Assembly (NCBI GenBank): GCA_016183815.1
Contig: JACPDW010000010.1
Coordinates: 124,001 to 188,000 of the forward strand
Direction of reading: 5' to 3'
DNA length: 64,000 nucleotides
DNA from: Flavobacteriia bacterium
Lineage (GTDB): Bacteria > Bacteroidota > Bacteroidia > Flavobacteriales_D > Crocinitomicaceae
A model generated the notes under the pieces. It saw nothing but the letters and a program-made list of their open reading frames with translations, was not told the DNA's origin and made no database searches. This document shows, in pieces, positions 36,428 to 45,427 of this stretch. How positions within the stretch are numbered: position 1 is the first letter of the stretch; each line of letters starts with the position of its first letter. Both the position numbers and the translations under genes were made by a program.

Positions 36428-37708
36428 CTAAAACATTGTATATTTGATGTACAATTTTGGTTTCTTCTTATAGATTGTATTTGGTCCATTAAACACAATT
36501 CTATCCATAGAACTAACCATTTTGTAAGGTGCGAAGTAAATTGGATTATTAGAGATAACTCCTGAATGAATTTTTTGAATATAATCTCTTAAATCAATAA
36601 TATAGGATTTAGTATAATCAGAATATTCCCCACTTGCATTAATAGAATACAAGCGAGCATCTCCATCTACAACTCTTGCACCTGCCGAAATGCTTCCGCT
36701 TGGAAAATAGGGATCTAAACTATAAAAATTAACAGGAAGTTCCAATTTTGCATATTGAATGACTGCATTTTTAGGAATGTTTTTCAAAAAAGGAATTTCA
36801 ACAACTGCTCTGCAATTATGGGCTTGGGCGTAATATTCTTCTTGACCTAAAATTTTGTTTTGAAGAATCATCCCGGGTTTATACGTTTCATTGTCAAACT
36901 CTACATGATTAAAATCAGCACAATCGGCATTAATTAAAAAATTATATTCTTTTTTATGGGTTATATCAGTAGAATAATGATAATAAATAGTCATTTTAGT
37001 GTTTGTTGATGACATATTGAAATATAAAACAGCTCCTTCATTGACTACAGCAGGATTGTTGACTTTTATTTTTAATCCTTTAAAATATTTTAAAAAAGAC
37101 TCATTATCAACAAAATCAGAAGGAGTTTCCTCACTGTGTTTAATAATATTTCTTGCTATTGCTGTATCTAAATGTATTCTTAATTGTGGACTTAATAAAT
37201 TTTCTCCTACTTTGACTTGAGTACTTGGGGCTGGAGTTTGAGTTTGAGAAAAAGGCATTACCCAATTCAACGTAAATGTTTCTTTAGAATCCTTTGTATA
37301 ATAGGTACTGCTTAAACTCAAGTCCTCTTTTAGTTCATAAACTTCAAAAGTTTGAGGAGTTAAATTTCCATAGTGACCATTATATTCTAGGGCTAAAACA
37401 AAAGAATCAATAATGATATAATCAATAGAATCAAAAGTAGTGTTTGAGGAAATTCGTATTTGAGTATATAAATCAGCTTTAACGTTTCCAAAAACAGGAT
37501 CCAAATAAGATCCCAACATTGCTGAGGAGTTATTAGACGAAACTAAAGAATCATCAGCTTCTGTATAGGTGATTAGTTGGAAAGTATCGACAGCTCCTGA
37601 AATCAATAAATCGTTATCGGAAACAAAACTTTTCCCTAAATTATTTTCTTCCTTTTTACAAGAAAAGAATATAAAAAAGAGTATAATTGTTAGTAAGGTG
37701 TTTTTCAA
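36428..37708 (-). CDS. DUF4270 family lipoprotein
   Basis: This 426-residue exported lipoprotein has a short signal peptide KNTLLTIILFFIFFSCKKEE with a lipobox Cys at residue 17. It is followed by a beta-rich chain that matches DUF4270 of Bacteroidota by start (LGKSFVSDNDLLISGAVDTF) and by the repeated pattern of strands ending with KKPKLYIKY. The function is unknown. The start is a TTG at 37708; no ATG in frame would keep the signal peptide. It lies between the half-length glycogen synthase-like gene (10-bp gap) and glmS (6-bp gap), an order I recall from many Flavobacteriales. Confidence 0.87.
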   Translation of the reverse strand: MKNTLLTIILFFIFFSCKKEENNLGKSFVSDNDLLISGAVDTFQLITYTEADDSLVSSNNSSAMLGSYLDPVFGNVKADLYTQIRISSNTTFDSIDYIIIDSFVLALEYNGHYGNLTPQTFEVYELKEDLSLSSTYYTKDSKETFTLNWVMPFSQTQTPAPSTQVKVGENLLSPQLRIHLDTAIARNIIKHSEETPSDFVDNESFLKYFKGLKIKVNNPAVVNEGAVLYFNMSSTNTKMTIYYHYSTDITHKKEYNFLINADCADFNHVEFDNETYKPGMILQNKILGQEEYYAQAHNCRAVVEIPFLKNIPKNAVIQYAKLELPVNFYSLDPYFPSGSISAGARVVDGDARLYSINASGEYSDYTKSYIIDLRDYIQKIHSGVISNNPIYFAPYKMVSSMDRIVFNGPNTIYKKKPKLYIKYTMF

Positions 37709-37718
37709 TGGATATAAT

Positions 37719-38540
37719 TTAAGCCAATACTTTATCTTCGATTACTTTATCAAAAAATTCTGACAGTGTCTTGCTTTGATTTTCTTCTAAAATAAATTCT
37801 TGTTTCATACAAGGAGCATCTTGAATTAAATTTAAAGTCTCCTCAGACAGAGAGGGATCTCCTATAATTAAACCATCACTTAATTTAAAAATGTTTTTCA
37901 TAATGTTATTATAGGATATGTCTTGGTATTCTTGTAAAAATTTCTTATCAAATCCTTCAAACTTCAATTTTTCAGTTAGTCTATTATCCCAAATTGGTTT
38001 ATTTTCATCATTATAAAGAGTTAAAACCACTTTAGAATCATTAAAATGAGGGTCTTTATGAAAGATTTTTTTAATATACAAAGGCATAAAATAAGTCATT
38101 TCACCATGACAGAAAATCACGTCGGGTTTCCACCCTAATTTTTTTACGGTTTCAAGCACGCCTCGACAAAAAAACATAGCTCTTTCGTCATTGTCTTTAA
38201 ATAATTCATCGTTATCGTCTTTCAACAAGGATTTTCTTTCAAAAAACTCTTCATTATCAATAAAATAAACTTGTAAACGAACTGTTGGAATAGAAGCTAC
38301 TTTTATCAATAAAGGATGGTCTTTGTCGTCGATGATAATGTTCATTCCTGAAAGTCGAATTACTTCGTGTAATTGATGTCTTCTTTCATTTATACAACCA
38401 AATTTAGGAGTAAATACTCGAATATCTTTTCCAGCATCTTGAATGCTTTGAGGGATTCTTTTGGTAAATGTTGCTATGTCGGATTTAGGGACAAAAGGAC
38501 TTAATTCTTGAGAAACAAAGAGTATTTTTTTCTTTTCCAT
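37719..38540 (-). CDS. Glycogen/starch synthase-like protein, N-terminal half only
   Basis: This 273-residue protein resembles the N-terminal Rossmann domain of GT5 glycogen synthases: ILFVSQELSPFVPKSD, RVFTPKFGCINERRHQ, VQVYFIDNEEFFERK-type sequence (LQVYFIDNEEF) and PDVIFCHGEMTYFMPLYIK. The usual ADP-glucose motif KTGGLADV is replaced by PKSDIATF, and the entire C-terminal nucleotide-sugar domain is missing, so canonical synthase activity is unlikely. Short GT5-like proteins next to panC and DUF4270 are, in my recollection, conserved in Flavobacteriales, so this is not a fresh truncation. It leads the operon with DUF4270 and glmS and has a strong promoter at 38566-38597. Confidence 0.82.
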   Translation of the reverse strand: MEKKKILFVSQELSPFVPKSDIATFTKRIPQSIQDAGKDIRVFTPKFGCINERRHQLHEVIRLSGMNIIIDDKDHPLLIKVASIPTVRLQVYFIDNEEFFERKSLLKDDNDELFKDNDERAMFFCRGVLETVKKLGWKPDVIFCHGEMTYFMPLYIKKIFHKDPHFNDSKVVLTLYNDENKPIWDNRLTEKLKFEGFDKKFLQEYQDISYNNIMKNIFKLSDGLIIGDPSLSEETLNLIQDAPCMKQEFILEENQSKTLSEFFDKVIEDKVLA

Positions 38541-38565
38541 GTAAAAATGAAATGATTTTAAGTTG

Positions 38566-38597
38566 CAAAATTAAAAAAAAATTTCAAAAAATCCAAA
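38566..38597 (-). promoter_or_regulatory. Promoter of the glycogen synthase-like/DUF4270/glmS operon
   Basis: On the minus strand TTTG (38594-38597) is followed by a 20-nt spacer and TAATTTTG (38566-38573), matching the Bacteroidota -33/-7 consensus and spacing. The leader to ATG 38540 would be about 20 nt. It interleaves with the divergent panC promoter. Confidence 0.65.
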
Positions 38598-38612
38598 AAA
38601 ACAATAGCTTTG
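38582..38612 (+). promoter_or_regulatory. Promoter of panC
   Basis: TAGCTTTG (38605-38612) fits TAnnTTTG, with TTTC (38582-38585, three of four matching TTTG) 19 nt upstream. The predicted transcription start near 38619 lies downstream of the first ATG of the open frame (38552) and 17 nt before the TTG at 38636. The promoter therefore supports the TTG start. Confidence 0.55.
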
Positions 38613-38635
38613 CCGTTAATTTTTTAAAATTCAAG

Positions 38636-39496
38636 TTGAAAATTATTCGAACTAAGAAGTCAATCAATCATTTTTTAGACAAAAAAAGATCTAAAAATCT
38701 TTGCATTGGATTTGTTCCAACGATGGGAGCATTACATTCTGGACACTCTTCATTAATAGAAAAAGCAAAAAATGAGTGTGATTTGGTAATCGTCAGTATT
38801 TTTGTTAATCCAAAACAATTTAATAATTCAAACGACTTTAAGCATTACCCTATTAAGACTAATGAAGACATAAATTTACTAAACTCTTTAGCTGTTGATG
38901 TCTTATTTTTACCAAAAGTCGAAGAGGTATATTCTCAAGAATTTGTAATGCCTAATTATACAATAGGTGCTTTGGATAGTATAATGGAAGGGAAGTTTAG
39001 ACCCGGTCATTTTAATGGAGTTGTGGAAGTTGTTTATCGTTTGTTTTCGATTATAAGACCACAAAAGGCCTATTTTGGATTAAAAGATTTTCAACAACTG
39101 GCAATTATCAAAAAGATGTCAGAAGAAATGCATCTTCATGTGGAGATAATTCCCTGTGATACGTTAAGAGAAAAAGATGGTTTAGCATTAAGCAGTAGAA
39201 ATTTAAGACTAAATGAAGAGGAGAGGAAAAATGCATTGTTTATTTATCAAACGCTCAAAGAAATACAAAAAATCTATATGAAATTTAAACCAATAGAGCT
39301 TAAGAAAAAAATGACTGAACTTTTTAAAAACTCTCCCTTAAAATTAGAATACATTGAATTTATCGACTCTAGTTCTTTTGAAGTTTTGGAAGAAAATTGG
39401 ACAGATTTCTCTATCGCGTGTATTGCTGCATACGCAGGTGAGGTTCGTTTAATCGACAATATGTCTGTTAATAAAAGAACACTACTTGACAAATGA
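38636..39496 (+). CDS. panC: Pantothenate synthetase
   Basis: This 286-residue enzyme condenses pantoate and beta-alanine in coenzyme A synthesis. The adenylate-forming motifs are present: GFVPTMGALHSGHSSLI (HxGH), IFVNPKQFNNSNDF, the central FGLKDFQQLAIIKKM, and LREKDGLALSSRN near the KMSKS position. The open frame reaches an ATG at 38552, but those 28 extra codons (KKKFQKIQKNNSFAVNF) are unlike any PanC and contain the promoter; the TTG at 38636 gives the usual KIIRTKK beginning and normal length. It is divergent from the glycogen synthase-like operon. No panD follows. Confidence 0.93.
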   Translation: MKIIRTKKSINHFLDKKRSKNLCIGFVPTMGALHSGHSSLIEKAKNECDLVIVSIFVNPKQFNNSNDFKHYPIKTNEDINLLNSLAVDVLFLPKVEEVYSQEFVMPNYTIGALDSIMEGKFRPGHFNGVVEVVYRLFSIIRPQKAYFGLKDFQQLAIIKKMSEEMHLHVEIIPCDTLREKDGLALSSRNLRLNEEERKNALFIYQTLKEIQKIYMKFKPIELKKKMTELFKNSPLKLEYIEFIDSSSFEVLEENWTDFSIACIAAYAGEVRLIDNMSVNKRTLLDK

Positions 39497-39530
39497 TTAA
39501 TTTGGTGTTATTTTTGTAAAATAAAAAATT

Positions 39531-40004
39531 ATGAAGTATTTAAAAAGTTTGTTTTTGCTAGCTTTTATTATTCAGATAAGTAGTATTTTGCTTTATTCTC
39601 AAGAAGAAAAATTTTATTTAACCATTCAAAATGAAGAAAAAGCAAGTTTAGAAGCAGGTTTAAAGGAAATAAATCTATATAAAAAAAACGCAAATATTCA
39701 AATTTATATTGGTGCAATTGAAGCGAAATTAGCTCAATTTGAAAAAAATCCACAACAAAAAATCTCTAGTTTTAAAAAAGGAATAGAACAAATTGAATCT
39801 GCCATAAAAAAAGAACCAAACAATGTTGAATTTAGATTTATACGATTTATGATTCAAGAAAAAGCACCTAAAATATTGCGTTATCAATCCAATTTAGAAG
39901 AAGACAAAAAAATGATTGAAAAAAACTATACCTCATGCAGTCAGATTGTGAAAAAAAATATTACAAAGTACACTTCAGAAAATAAAAGTTTACAACTGCG
40001 ATAG
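39531..40004 (+). CDS. Secreted helical hypothetical protein downstream of panC
   Basis: This 157-residue protein begins with a signal peptide (MKYLKSLFLLAFIIQISSILLYSQEE). The mature part is strongly helical, Lys and Glu rich, with a TPR-like stretch (ASLEAGLKEINLYKKNANIQIYIGAI; FKKGIEQIESAIKKEPNNVEFRFIR). I recognise no catalytic motif. It lies 34 bp after panC in the same direction and could be co-transcribed. Small periplasmic proteins of this type recur in Flavobacteriales but I cannot name a family. The gene is convergent with the sigma-54 response regulator (16 bp between stops). Confidence 0.7.
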   Translation: MKYLKSLFLLAFIIQISSILLYSQEEKFYLTIQNEEKASLEAGLKEINLYKKNANIQIYIGAIEAKLAQFEKNPQQKISSFKKGIEQIESAIKKEPNNVEFRFIRFMIQEKAPKILRYQSNLEEDKKMIEKNYTSCSQIVKKNITKYTSENKSLQLR

Positions 40005-40020
40005 TAAAATCTAAGGATTA

Positions 40021-41184
40021 TTATTTGTTGCCATAAATTTCAACGTCTTTCTCGTTTATTATAGAATCGCATAATATAACTAGACGCTCAATCATGTTTC
40101 TTAATTCTCTAATATTTCCCGTCCAATGGTATTCTTGTAATTCTTTCATTGCTTTTTCCTCGATTATTTTTTGAGCAAGTCCTTGTTCGTTACAAATAAT
40201 TCCAAGGAAATAATTAGATAAAAGTGGAATATCCTCTGCCCTTTCGTTTAGCGAAGGTACTTGAATTGGAACAACGGCTAAACGATGAAACAAATCTTCT
40301 CGAAATTTTCCTTCTTTAATTTCTTGTCTTAAATTTTTATTAGTTGCAGCAATAATCCTACAATCAACTTTTATGTCTTTTTCTCCACCTACTCTTTGAA
40401 TCACATTTTCTTGAAGAGCTCTTAAAACTTTTGCTTGTGCAGAGAGACTCATATCTCCTATTTCATCTAAAAACAATGTACCTCCACTTGCCAATTCAAA
40501 TTTACCTTTTTTATCTTTTATGGCAGAAGTAAAAGCACCTTTTTCATGACCAAACAATTCGCTTTCAATTAGTTCAGAAGGTATGGCTGCACAATTCACT
40601 TCAATAAAGGGCATTTTACTTCTTTTAGAAAGTTCGTGAATACTTTGAGCAACTAATTCTTTTCCTGTTCCATTTTCTCCTGTAATCATCACCCTTGCCT
40701 CTGTTGGAGCCACTTTTTCTATTAATTGTTTAATTTGTTGAATAGCAGTACTCTTGCCAATCATTTTGTCGCCTTTTATTTTTTTAACGATGGCTTTTAA
40801 CTCTTTTTTCTCTTCGATAAGATGTTCTTTTTCAAAGGCATTACGAACAGAAACCAAAATTCTATTTAAGTCTAATGGTTTTTCTATAAAGTCATACGCT
40901 CCTTTTTTTAGGGCTTCAACGGCGGTTTCTATGTTGGCATGGCCGCTAATCATTATGAACGGTGTATGAATTTCTGATTTATATGCTTTTTCCAACACTT
41001 CTATGCCGTCCATTTCTGGCATTTTAATATCACAAAAGATTAAATCAAAACTTTTTTTATTTAAAAATTCAAGGGCTTCCTTACCATTTTCAGCTTCATG
41101 AACCTCATAATTTTCAAATTCTAATATTTCTCTTAATGCCCTGCGAATACCTTTTTCGTCGTCAATGATTAAAATTTTTTTCAT
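40021..41184 (-). CDS. Sigma-54-interacting response regulator lacking a DNA-binding domain
   Basis: This 387-residue NtrC-type protein has a receiver domain (1 to about 118, phospho-acceptor Asp52 in IFCDIKMPEMDG, Lys in IEKPLD) and an AAA+ domain with Walker A GENGTGKE (169-176), the sigma-54 contact loop as GAFTSA (216-221; the canonical form is GAFTGA), Walker B TLFLDEIGD and the sensor ERAEDIPLL. It ends just after the AAA+ lid (NIRELRNMIERLV, DVEIYGNK), so the Fis-type helix-turn-helix is absent. Such proteins could activate sigma-54 RNA polymerase from solution. No histidine kinase is adjacent, and no sigma-54 promoter was recognised in the window. It is divergent from the MlaE-like gene across a 400-bp gap. 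Confidence 0.92.
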   Translation of the reverse strand: MKKILIIDDEKGIRRALREILEFENYEVHEAENGKEALEFLNKKSFDLIFCDIKMPEMDGIEVLEKAYKSEIHTPFIMISGHANIETAVEALKKGAYDFIEKPLDLNRILVSVRNAFEKEHLIEEKKELKAIVKKIKGDKMIGKSTAIQQIKQLIEKVAPTEARVMITGENGTGKELVAQSIHELSKRSKMPFIEVNCAAIPSELIESELFGHEKGAFTSAIKDKKGKFELASGGTLFLDEIGDMSLSAQAKVLRALQENVIQRVGGEKDIKVDCRIIAATNKNLRQEIKEGKFREDLFHRLAVVPIQVPSLNERAEDIPLLSNYFLGIICNEQGLAQKIIEEKAMKELQEYHWTGNIRELRNMIERLVILCDSIINEKDVEIYGNK

Positions 41185-41584
41185 TTTTTTGATTTTCGGA
41201 CTTACCCATTGTAAAATTAAAAATATCTTTGGTTTATTTTAAAATTACAAATGGTATTATTTGAACTTTGCTTCATTTTTTTGTAAAATTACTATAAAGC
41301 GTTTACTTTTATTAAAATTTGACAACTTGAAAATTCGGGGAAATCATTTCTGGTTTTAAAATTTTTACTTTTAATTAAAAAGAGCTTAAAGCAATTGTCT
41401 TCCTTATAAAAATCATTAAAAATATTGATAATAAGTTGTGATCTTTAAAAATTTTGATGTCGCTTTTTTTGACTATTTTATGTGGTTTCTGATTCTATAT
41501 TAATTATCATTTTATAATAAAATCAATCTTTTTGTATTAGGAATATTTCAATATTCAATTAAAAAAATTAATTTAGCACAGCCA
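41185..41584. other. 400-bp AT-rich intergenic region between two divergent genes
   Basis: No plausible gene or RNA structure is seen. On the + strand there is an isolated TATCTTTG (41224-41231) that fits a -7 box, but it is 354 bp from the MlaE-like ATG. No -24/-12 (GG...GC) sigma-54 promoter was recognised despite the neighbouring activator. The length suggests long leaders or unseen regulatory sites. Confidence 0.5.
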
Positions 41585-42328
41585 ATGAAAATAATATCAA
41601 ACATAGGTAAATATTTTATGATGTTGTGGATAGTCTTTTCTAAACCAGAAAAACTCTCTGTTTTTTTGAAAAGAACCATCGATGAAATTCAAATGATTGG
41701 TATCAATTCACTGCCAATTGTTGCATTAATGTCAACTTTTATGGGAGCTGTAATCTCTTTACAAACGGCTTCCAATATGGATTCTCCATGGCTACCAGAG
41801 TACACCATCGGTTATATCACAAGGTCGAGTACTATTTTAGAATTTTCACCCACAATAATTTCATTAATTTTAGCAGGTAAAGTTGGCTCAAACGTCTCCT
41901 CTGAAATAGGAATGATGCGTGTAACAGAACAAATTGATGCCCTTGAAATCATGGGAATCAACTCCTTAACGCACTTAGTATTACCCAAAATAGTGGCAGC
42001 GATAACTTTTTTTCCAGTGTTAGTTATTTTTTCTATGATATTAAGTTTGATGGGTGGCTGGTTAGTTTTGGTTTTAACAGAATTGTCCTCAACCGACACG
42101 TATATATTTGGATTACGTTCTTTTTTTAAAGTTAGTGACATCACTTATGCCTTATCCAAAACGGTTGTTTTTGGATTTTTAATTGTTTCTATCTCCTCGT
42201 TTTATGGGTATTACACAAAAGGTGGGGCTTTAGATGTCGGTCGGTCATCTACACAATCGGTTGTGATGAGTTCAATAGCAATTCTAATCGCTAATTTAGT
42301 GATGACTCAAATGATTTTGATGAAATGA
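41585..42328 (+). CDS. MlaE-family ABC transporter permease
   Basis: This 247-residue permease of the MlaE/YrbE family moves phospholipids between membranes with a partner ATPase. Five or so hydrophobic helices are visible. The family signature lies in SLILAGKVGSNVSSEIGMMRVTEQIDALEIMG, with the EQIDALE coupling segment that contacts the ATPase. The gene overlaps the downstream ATPase by 4 bp (ATGA). In most organisms an MCE-domain protein (MlaD) follows; it is absent here and must be elsewhere, or the pair works alone. Confidence 0.92.
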   Translation: MKIISNIGKYFMMLWIVFSKPEKLSVFLKRTIDEIQMIGINSLPIVALMSTFMGAVISLQTASNMDSPWLPEYTIGYITRSSTILEFSPTIISLILAGKVGSNVSSEIGMMRVTEQIDALEIMGINSLTHLVLPKIVAAITFFPVLVIFSMILSLMGGWLVLVLTELSSTDTYIFGLRSFFKVSDITYALSKTVVFGFLIVSISSFYGYYTKGGALDVGRSSTQSVVMSSIAILIANLVMTQMILMK

Positions 42329-43083
42329 TAGAGGTAAATAATGTCAATAAATATTTTGGGTCTCATCATGTATTACAAGACGTTAAAGCCACTTTTTATA
42401 AAGGAAAAGTTAATTTAATTATCGGTGCTTCTGGCTCTGGAAAGTCTGTTTTAGCAAAATCAATTGTTGGTTTACATGAAGCAGATACTGGAGAAATATT
42501 TTATGATGGCCGAGATTTTACAAAATTAAACCCTTATCAACGACGAGACATTAGAAAAGAGATAGGCATGCTGTTCCAAGGGTCTGCTTTATTTGATTCT
42601 ATGACAGTTGAAGAGAATGTGATGTTTCCTCTTGTAATGTTTTCAAAAAAAACAAAAAAAGAAATGCAGGAAAGAGTTGATTTTTGTCTGGATAGAGTTA
42701 ATTTGCCAGGTAAAAACAAACTTTATCCAGCAGAATGTAGTGGTGGTATGCAAAAAAGAATTGGGATTGCTCGTGCCATTTCAATGAACCCAAAGTATTT
42801 GTTTTGTGATGAACCAAATTCTGGCCTAGACCCACAAACGTCTATAATCATTGACAACTTAATTCGTGAGATCACTTATGAATTTAATACAACGACGATT
42901 GTGATTACCCACGACATGAATTCTGTTATTGAAGTTGGAGACACCATTAATTTTATTTATAAAGGTAAAAACTGGTGGCAAGGAGATTCTAAGACCATTT
43001 TAAAAACAGATAACAAAGAAGTCATCGATTTTGTTTTTGCATCTGAATTTATGAAAGAAATAAAGGATAAATTAAAGAGATAG
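42325..43083 (+). CDS. MlaF-family ABC transporter ATP-binding protein
   Basis: This 252-residue ATPase energises the MlaE-like permease. Walker A is GASGSGKSVLAKS, the Q-loop LFQGSALFDSMTVEENV, the signature ECSGGMQKRIGIARAI, Walker B YLFCDEPNSGLDPQ and the H-loop IVITHDMNSVIEVGD. NSGLDP and the YLDQ-free end with HVF-like VFASEFM are as in MlaF. It is translated with the permease (4-bp overlap) and convergent with murF/alr, with only 26 bp between stops. Confidence 0.92.
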   Translation: MIEVNNVNKYFGSHHVLQDVKATFYKGKVNLIIGASGSGKSVLAKSIVGLHEADTGEIFYDGRDFTKLNPYQRRDIRKEIGMLFQGSALFDSMTVEENVMFPLVMFSKKTKKEMQERVDFCLDRVNLPGKNKLYPAECSGGMQKRIGIARAISMNPKYLFCDEPNSGLDPQTSIIIDNLIREITYEFNTTTIVITHDMNSVIEVGDTINFIYKGKNWWQGDSKTILKTDNKEVIDFVFASEFMKEIKDKLKR

Positions 43084-43109
43084 GATTTATAATAAAAATT
43101 CTTATTCAA

Positions 43110-45419
43110 TCAATCTTCAATATATATTCGATTAAGTCTTGAGGATAAAGTGCTTAATGTTTCATAAGGAATGGTATCCATTTTTTTTGATAACTCATTT
43201 AAACTTTGATTTTTTCCAATGATTTCAACTTCCTCATTTTCTGTGCAATTAATAGCACTGACATCAACCATTATCATATCCATACAAACTTTACCAAGTA
43301 CAGCACAATATTGGTTTTGGATAAATACCCCACCTCTCCCATTACTTAATGACCTTCTAAATCCATCTGCATAACCCACTGGAATAATGGCAATGCTTAT
43401 ATCTGTTTTGGCTATAAAACTTCTTCCATAGCCAATACTTTCGCCTTTTTTTATTTTTTTTATTTGAGAAACACTAGATTTCCATGAAAGCACTTCTTTA
43501 ATTGAAGAAGAAAGTTTTTTGTTTTGCGTCATGCCATACAACCCAATCCCAAGTCTAACCATGTTTGTATTGAGTTCTTCACTTTTATATATGGCTTCTG
43601 AGTTGGCTATGTGATTGAAAAATGGGTAAGGTATTTTGCTTTCAAATTCTTTAACAATCTTGTTAAACAAAATAATTTGATGTTTTGTGAAATCGTCGTT
43701 TTCAAAATTATCAGAATCAGCAAGATGAGAATAAATACTCCTAATTTTTACCTCAGGTTGAGATAAAACACTATCTAAAACTTCATTCATTTCACTGATT
43801 TCAAAGCCCAAACGTTTCATTCCAGTATCAAATTTGAGGTGAATGGGATAATTTTCAACCTGTTGTTGTATTAAAAAATGAATGAATTTTTCTAAAAAAG
43901 TTTGGCTAAAAACACTTGGTTCCAATTGATATTCAATTAAATGATGAAAATCATTCTCGTCAGCATTCATCACTAATATTGGTAGATGAATGTCGTTTTT
44001 TCTTAACTCTATTCCTTCTTGAGCATAAGCAACACCTAAATAATTTACTCCATTATTTTGCAAAAATTGAGCTGTTTTTACTGCTCCAGTTCCGTAAGCA
44101 GACGCTTTAACCATGACAAGTAAAAGATCATCTTTTTTGATTAAACTTTTCCAAAATAAGAGATTGTTTTTAAGTATTCTTAAATCAATTTCAATATATG
44201 TTTGATGTTTTTTCTCTTGCATTAAAGAAATCCATTTTTCCACATGAGATTTTCTAGACCCTTTAGCTAAAATAACTTCATTTTTAAAAAGTTGTGTTGA
44301 TGGAAATTCTTCATTTTGAACAAAAAACAATTGTTTAAATTCGTATTTTCCAATAGATTTTTTAATTTCTTTTAACACATTTTCTTTAATGTTATCTATA
44401 CCAAGTACAAGCGATTTGTCTTTAAAATTTTTAAAGCTATGTAAATATTCCAGTGAGCTATTTAATGCATCTAAATCAGCATTATAAGTGTCGTTTATCA
44501 ACAATGTATTGTTTTTCCCTTCGATGAGTTCCATTCGTAAAGCCAAACGAGGTAAGTGAGCAATATTTTCTTTTATTTTATATTCTGATATTTTTAAATA
44601 TTGAGCCAACGCAATACAAATACTCGCATTTTCTTTTTGATGTGAACTAAAACTTTCAATACCATTAAAAAAAGAGCTGTACTTTTTTATCTCCACAGGG
44701 ATAAATTTTGAATCTTTTTTTGGTAGTTTTATTTTAGTATTAAAAAACACAGTCGAACAGTTTGTAAATAAATTTAATTTTTCATTTAAATGTTCTGTTT
44801 TGTCTTTAAAGTTTTTTTCATGAGCACTTCCAAAAGAGGTAAAAACTCCAATTGTTGGTTTTACCATTTCAGCTAAAATTTTCATTTCACCAGGTTTTGA
44901 AATTCCACATTCAATAATGGCAATTTGATGATGTGCCTGAATTTCAAGTAAAGACAATGCAACTCCCAGCTGAGAATTGTAACTTTTTGGACTCTTTACT
45001 ACTTGTAAATCACAATGTATTAAGGTGTACAACCATTCTTTAACACTTGTTTTTCCAACACTTCCAGTAACCGCTATAACAGGAATTTGAAATTTTAATC
45101 GATGAAACGAGGCCAATTCTTGTAAACTTTCTAAAGTGTTTTTTACAATAATAAAACAAGCATCCGGAAAATGTGCTGAAACTGGTTTTTTTGAAACACA
45201 AAAATACTTTACTCCTTTTTGATAAGCTTCTTCAATAAATTGATGACCATCTCTAAAATCTCCAATTAAAGCAAAAAATAGGGTATTTGATGGGTATATT
45301 ATTTTTCTACTATCGTAAGAAACTGTTTCTATAGGCGACGAAATTACACAACTTTTGTTAGAGATAATCTCACCTTGAACTATTTGTGCAATATCATTTA
45401 TAGAATAATTTAACTTCAC
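43110..45419 (-). CDS. murF/alr: Bifunctional UDP-MurNAc-tripeptide D-Ala-D-Ala ligase / alanine racemase fusion
   Basis: This 769-residue fusion links two steps of peptidoglycan precursor synthesis, a known trait of Bacteroidota. The MurF half (1 to about 400) has the P-loop VTGSVGKTSVKEW (118-130), the Mur-type LLINDTYNADLDALNSSLEYL and a C-terminal KGSRKSHVEKW. The Alr half (about 405-769) has the PLP Lys438 in MVKASAYGTG, LKFDTGMKRLGF, VRLGIGLYG, the catalytic Tyr in SIGYGRSF and VCMDMIMVDVS. The MurF part is short, and the canonical DMLELG-like loop reads LGIDNIKENV, so the ligase half looks diverged. The start is GTG at 45419; no ATG lies in frame before the upstream hairpin. Confidence 0.94.
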   Translation of the reverse strand: MKLNYSINDIAQIVQGEIISNKSCVISSPIETVSYDSRKIIYPSNTLFFALIGDFRDGHQFIEEAYQKGVKYFCVSKKPVSAHFPDACFIIVKNTLESLQELASFHRLKFQIPVIAVTGSVGKTSVKEWLYTLIHCDLQVVKSPKSYNSQLGVALSLLEIQAHHQIAIIECGISKPGEMKILAEMVKPTIGVFTSFGSAHEKNFKDKTEHLNEKLNLFTNCSTVFFNTKIKLPKKDSKFIPVEIKKYSSFFNGIESFSSHQKENASICIALAQYLKISEYKIKENIAHLPRLALRMELIEGKNNTLLINDTYNADLDALNSSLEYLHSFKNFKDKSLVLGIDNIKENVLKEIKKSIGKYEFKQLFFVQNEEFPSTQLFKNEVILAKGSRKSHVEKWISLMQEKKHQTYIEIDLRILKNNLLFWKSLIKKDDLLLVMVKASAYGTGAVKTAQFLQNNGVNYLGVAYAQEGIELRKNDIHLPILVMNADENDFHHLIEYQLEPSVFSQTFLEKFIHFLIQQQVENYPIHLKFDTGMKRLGFEISEMNEVLDSVLSQPEVKIRSIYSHLADSDNFENDDFTKHQIILFNKIVKEFESKIPYPFFNHIANSEAIYKSEELNTNMVRLGIGLYGMTQNKKLSSSIKEVLSWKSSVSQIKKIKKGESIGYGRSFIAKTDISIAIIPVGYADGFRRSLSNGRGGVFIQNQYCAVLGKVCMDMIMVDVSAINCTENEEVEIIGKNQSLNELSKKMDTIPYETLSTLSSRLNRIYIED

Positions 45420-45427
45420 TGATTTCC

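Noticed and set aside
38552-38635. Longer panC N-terminus from ATG 38552
   Set aside because: It is Lys-rich and unlike PanC, and it contains the panC promoter box, which would put transcription start after that ATG.
41185-41584. A sigma-54 promoter facing the MlaE-like gene
   Set aside because: No GG-N10-GC pattern with adequate context was found in the region, despite the neighbouring activator gene.
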